Position numbers and translations under genes: made by a program. From Acidobacteriaceae bacterium (lineage in GTDB: Bacteria > Acidobacteriota > Terriglobia > Terriglobales > Acidobacteriaceae), in the NCBI GenBank assembly GCA_030044455.1, contig JASHVU010000095.1, positions 1 through 5,877 on the forward strand: a stretch of DNA of 5,877 nucleotides, written 5' to 3'. Position 1 is the stretch's first letter. Each line of letters opens with the position of its first letter. This document shows positions 5,787-5,877 of this stretch, piece after piece. The notes beneath the pieces were generated by a model. That model saw only the letters and a program-made list of their open reading frames with translations, did no database searches and was not told where the DNA came from.

Positions 5787-5877
5787 GGATGATGTGGGGG
5801 ATAATCCGAAGATCGCTGCGGGGCCCAATGCAAGTCAATAAAAATCTCAACCCTGACTTCTGAAACTTCACGCCCCG

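Noticed and set aside
5833..5838. TTGACT on the minus strand as a -35 box for the seven-helix protein gene
   Set aside because: No acceptable -10 sequence lies 16-18 bases downstream; the nearest candidate, GATTAT, is 26 bases away.

Overview
The window is GC-rich chromosomal DNA that reads like a soil or freshwater bacterium, most likely an acidobacterium of the Terriglobia/Acidobacteriaceae type. That assignment is inferred from the look of the proteins: the ArnT-like glycosyltransferase, the two-part GNAT protein and the RbfA/NrnA pair. No rRNA or other marker in the window confirms it.

Layout, left to right. Positions 1-81 hold the last 26 codons and the stop of a plus-strand gene cut by the window edge. 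It converges with five complete genes, all on the minus strand. In their direction of transcription (high to low coordinates) these are: a 257-residue seven-helix membrane protein of an uncharacterised family (5774-5001); rbfA, 30S ribosome-binding factor (4853-4392); nrnA, a DHH/DHHA1 oligoribonuclease/pAp phosphatase (4353-3319); a GT39/ArnT-like polyprenyl-phosphate-sugar glycosyltransferase (3153-1360); and a GNAT-fold N-acetyltransferase (about 1169-204).

Only rbfA and nrnA are close enough (37 bp apart) to be called an operon with confidence. Both serve RNA and ribosome metabolism: 30S maturation and the end stage of RNA turnover. The other gaps (about 226 bp before rbfA counted from the membrane-protein stop to the strong rbfA ribosome-binding site and start region, 165 bp before the glycosyltransferase and 190 bp before the acetyltransferase) are long enough for separate promoters, although one transcript could still run through. 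A bulged hairpin just after nrnA may end or weaken transcription before the glycosyltransferase gene.

Non-coding stretches: 82-203 lies between convergent genes and shows only a weak hairpin without a T-tract. 1170-1359 holds a 12-base palindrome and an alternative TTG start for the acetyltransferase. 3154-3318 holds the hairpin and a short upstream reading frame. 4854-5000 holds the rbfA ribosome-binding site and a possible -10 element. 5775-5877 holds the ribosome-binding site of the membrane-protein gene and no convincing promoter. No tRNA, rRNA, CRISPR array, insertion sequence, attachment site or phage gene was seen.

Overall this is an ordinary, mostly housekeeping region. I found no convincing new multi-gene system. 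The points most worth a second look are the genomic context of rbfA-nrnA, the unknown acceptor of the orphan ArnT-like enzyme, the uncharacterised seven-helix protein, and the unresolved starts of two genes.
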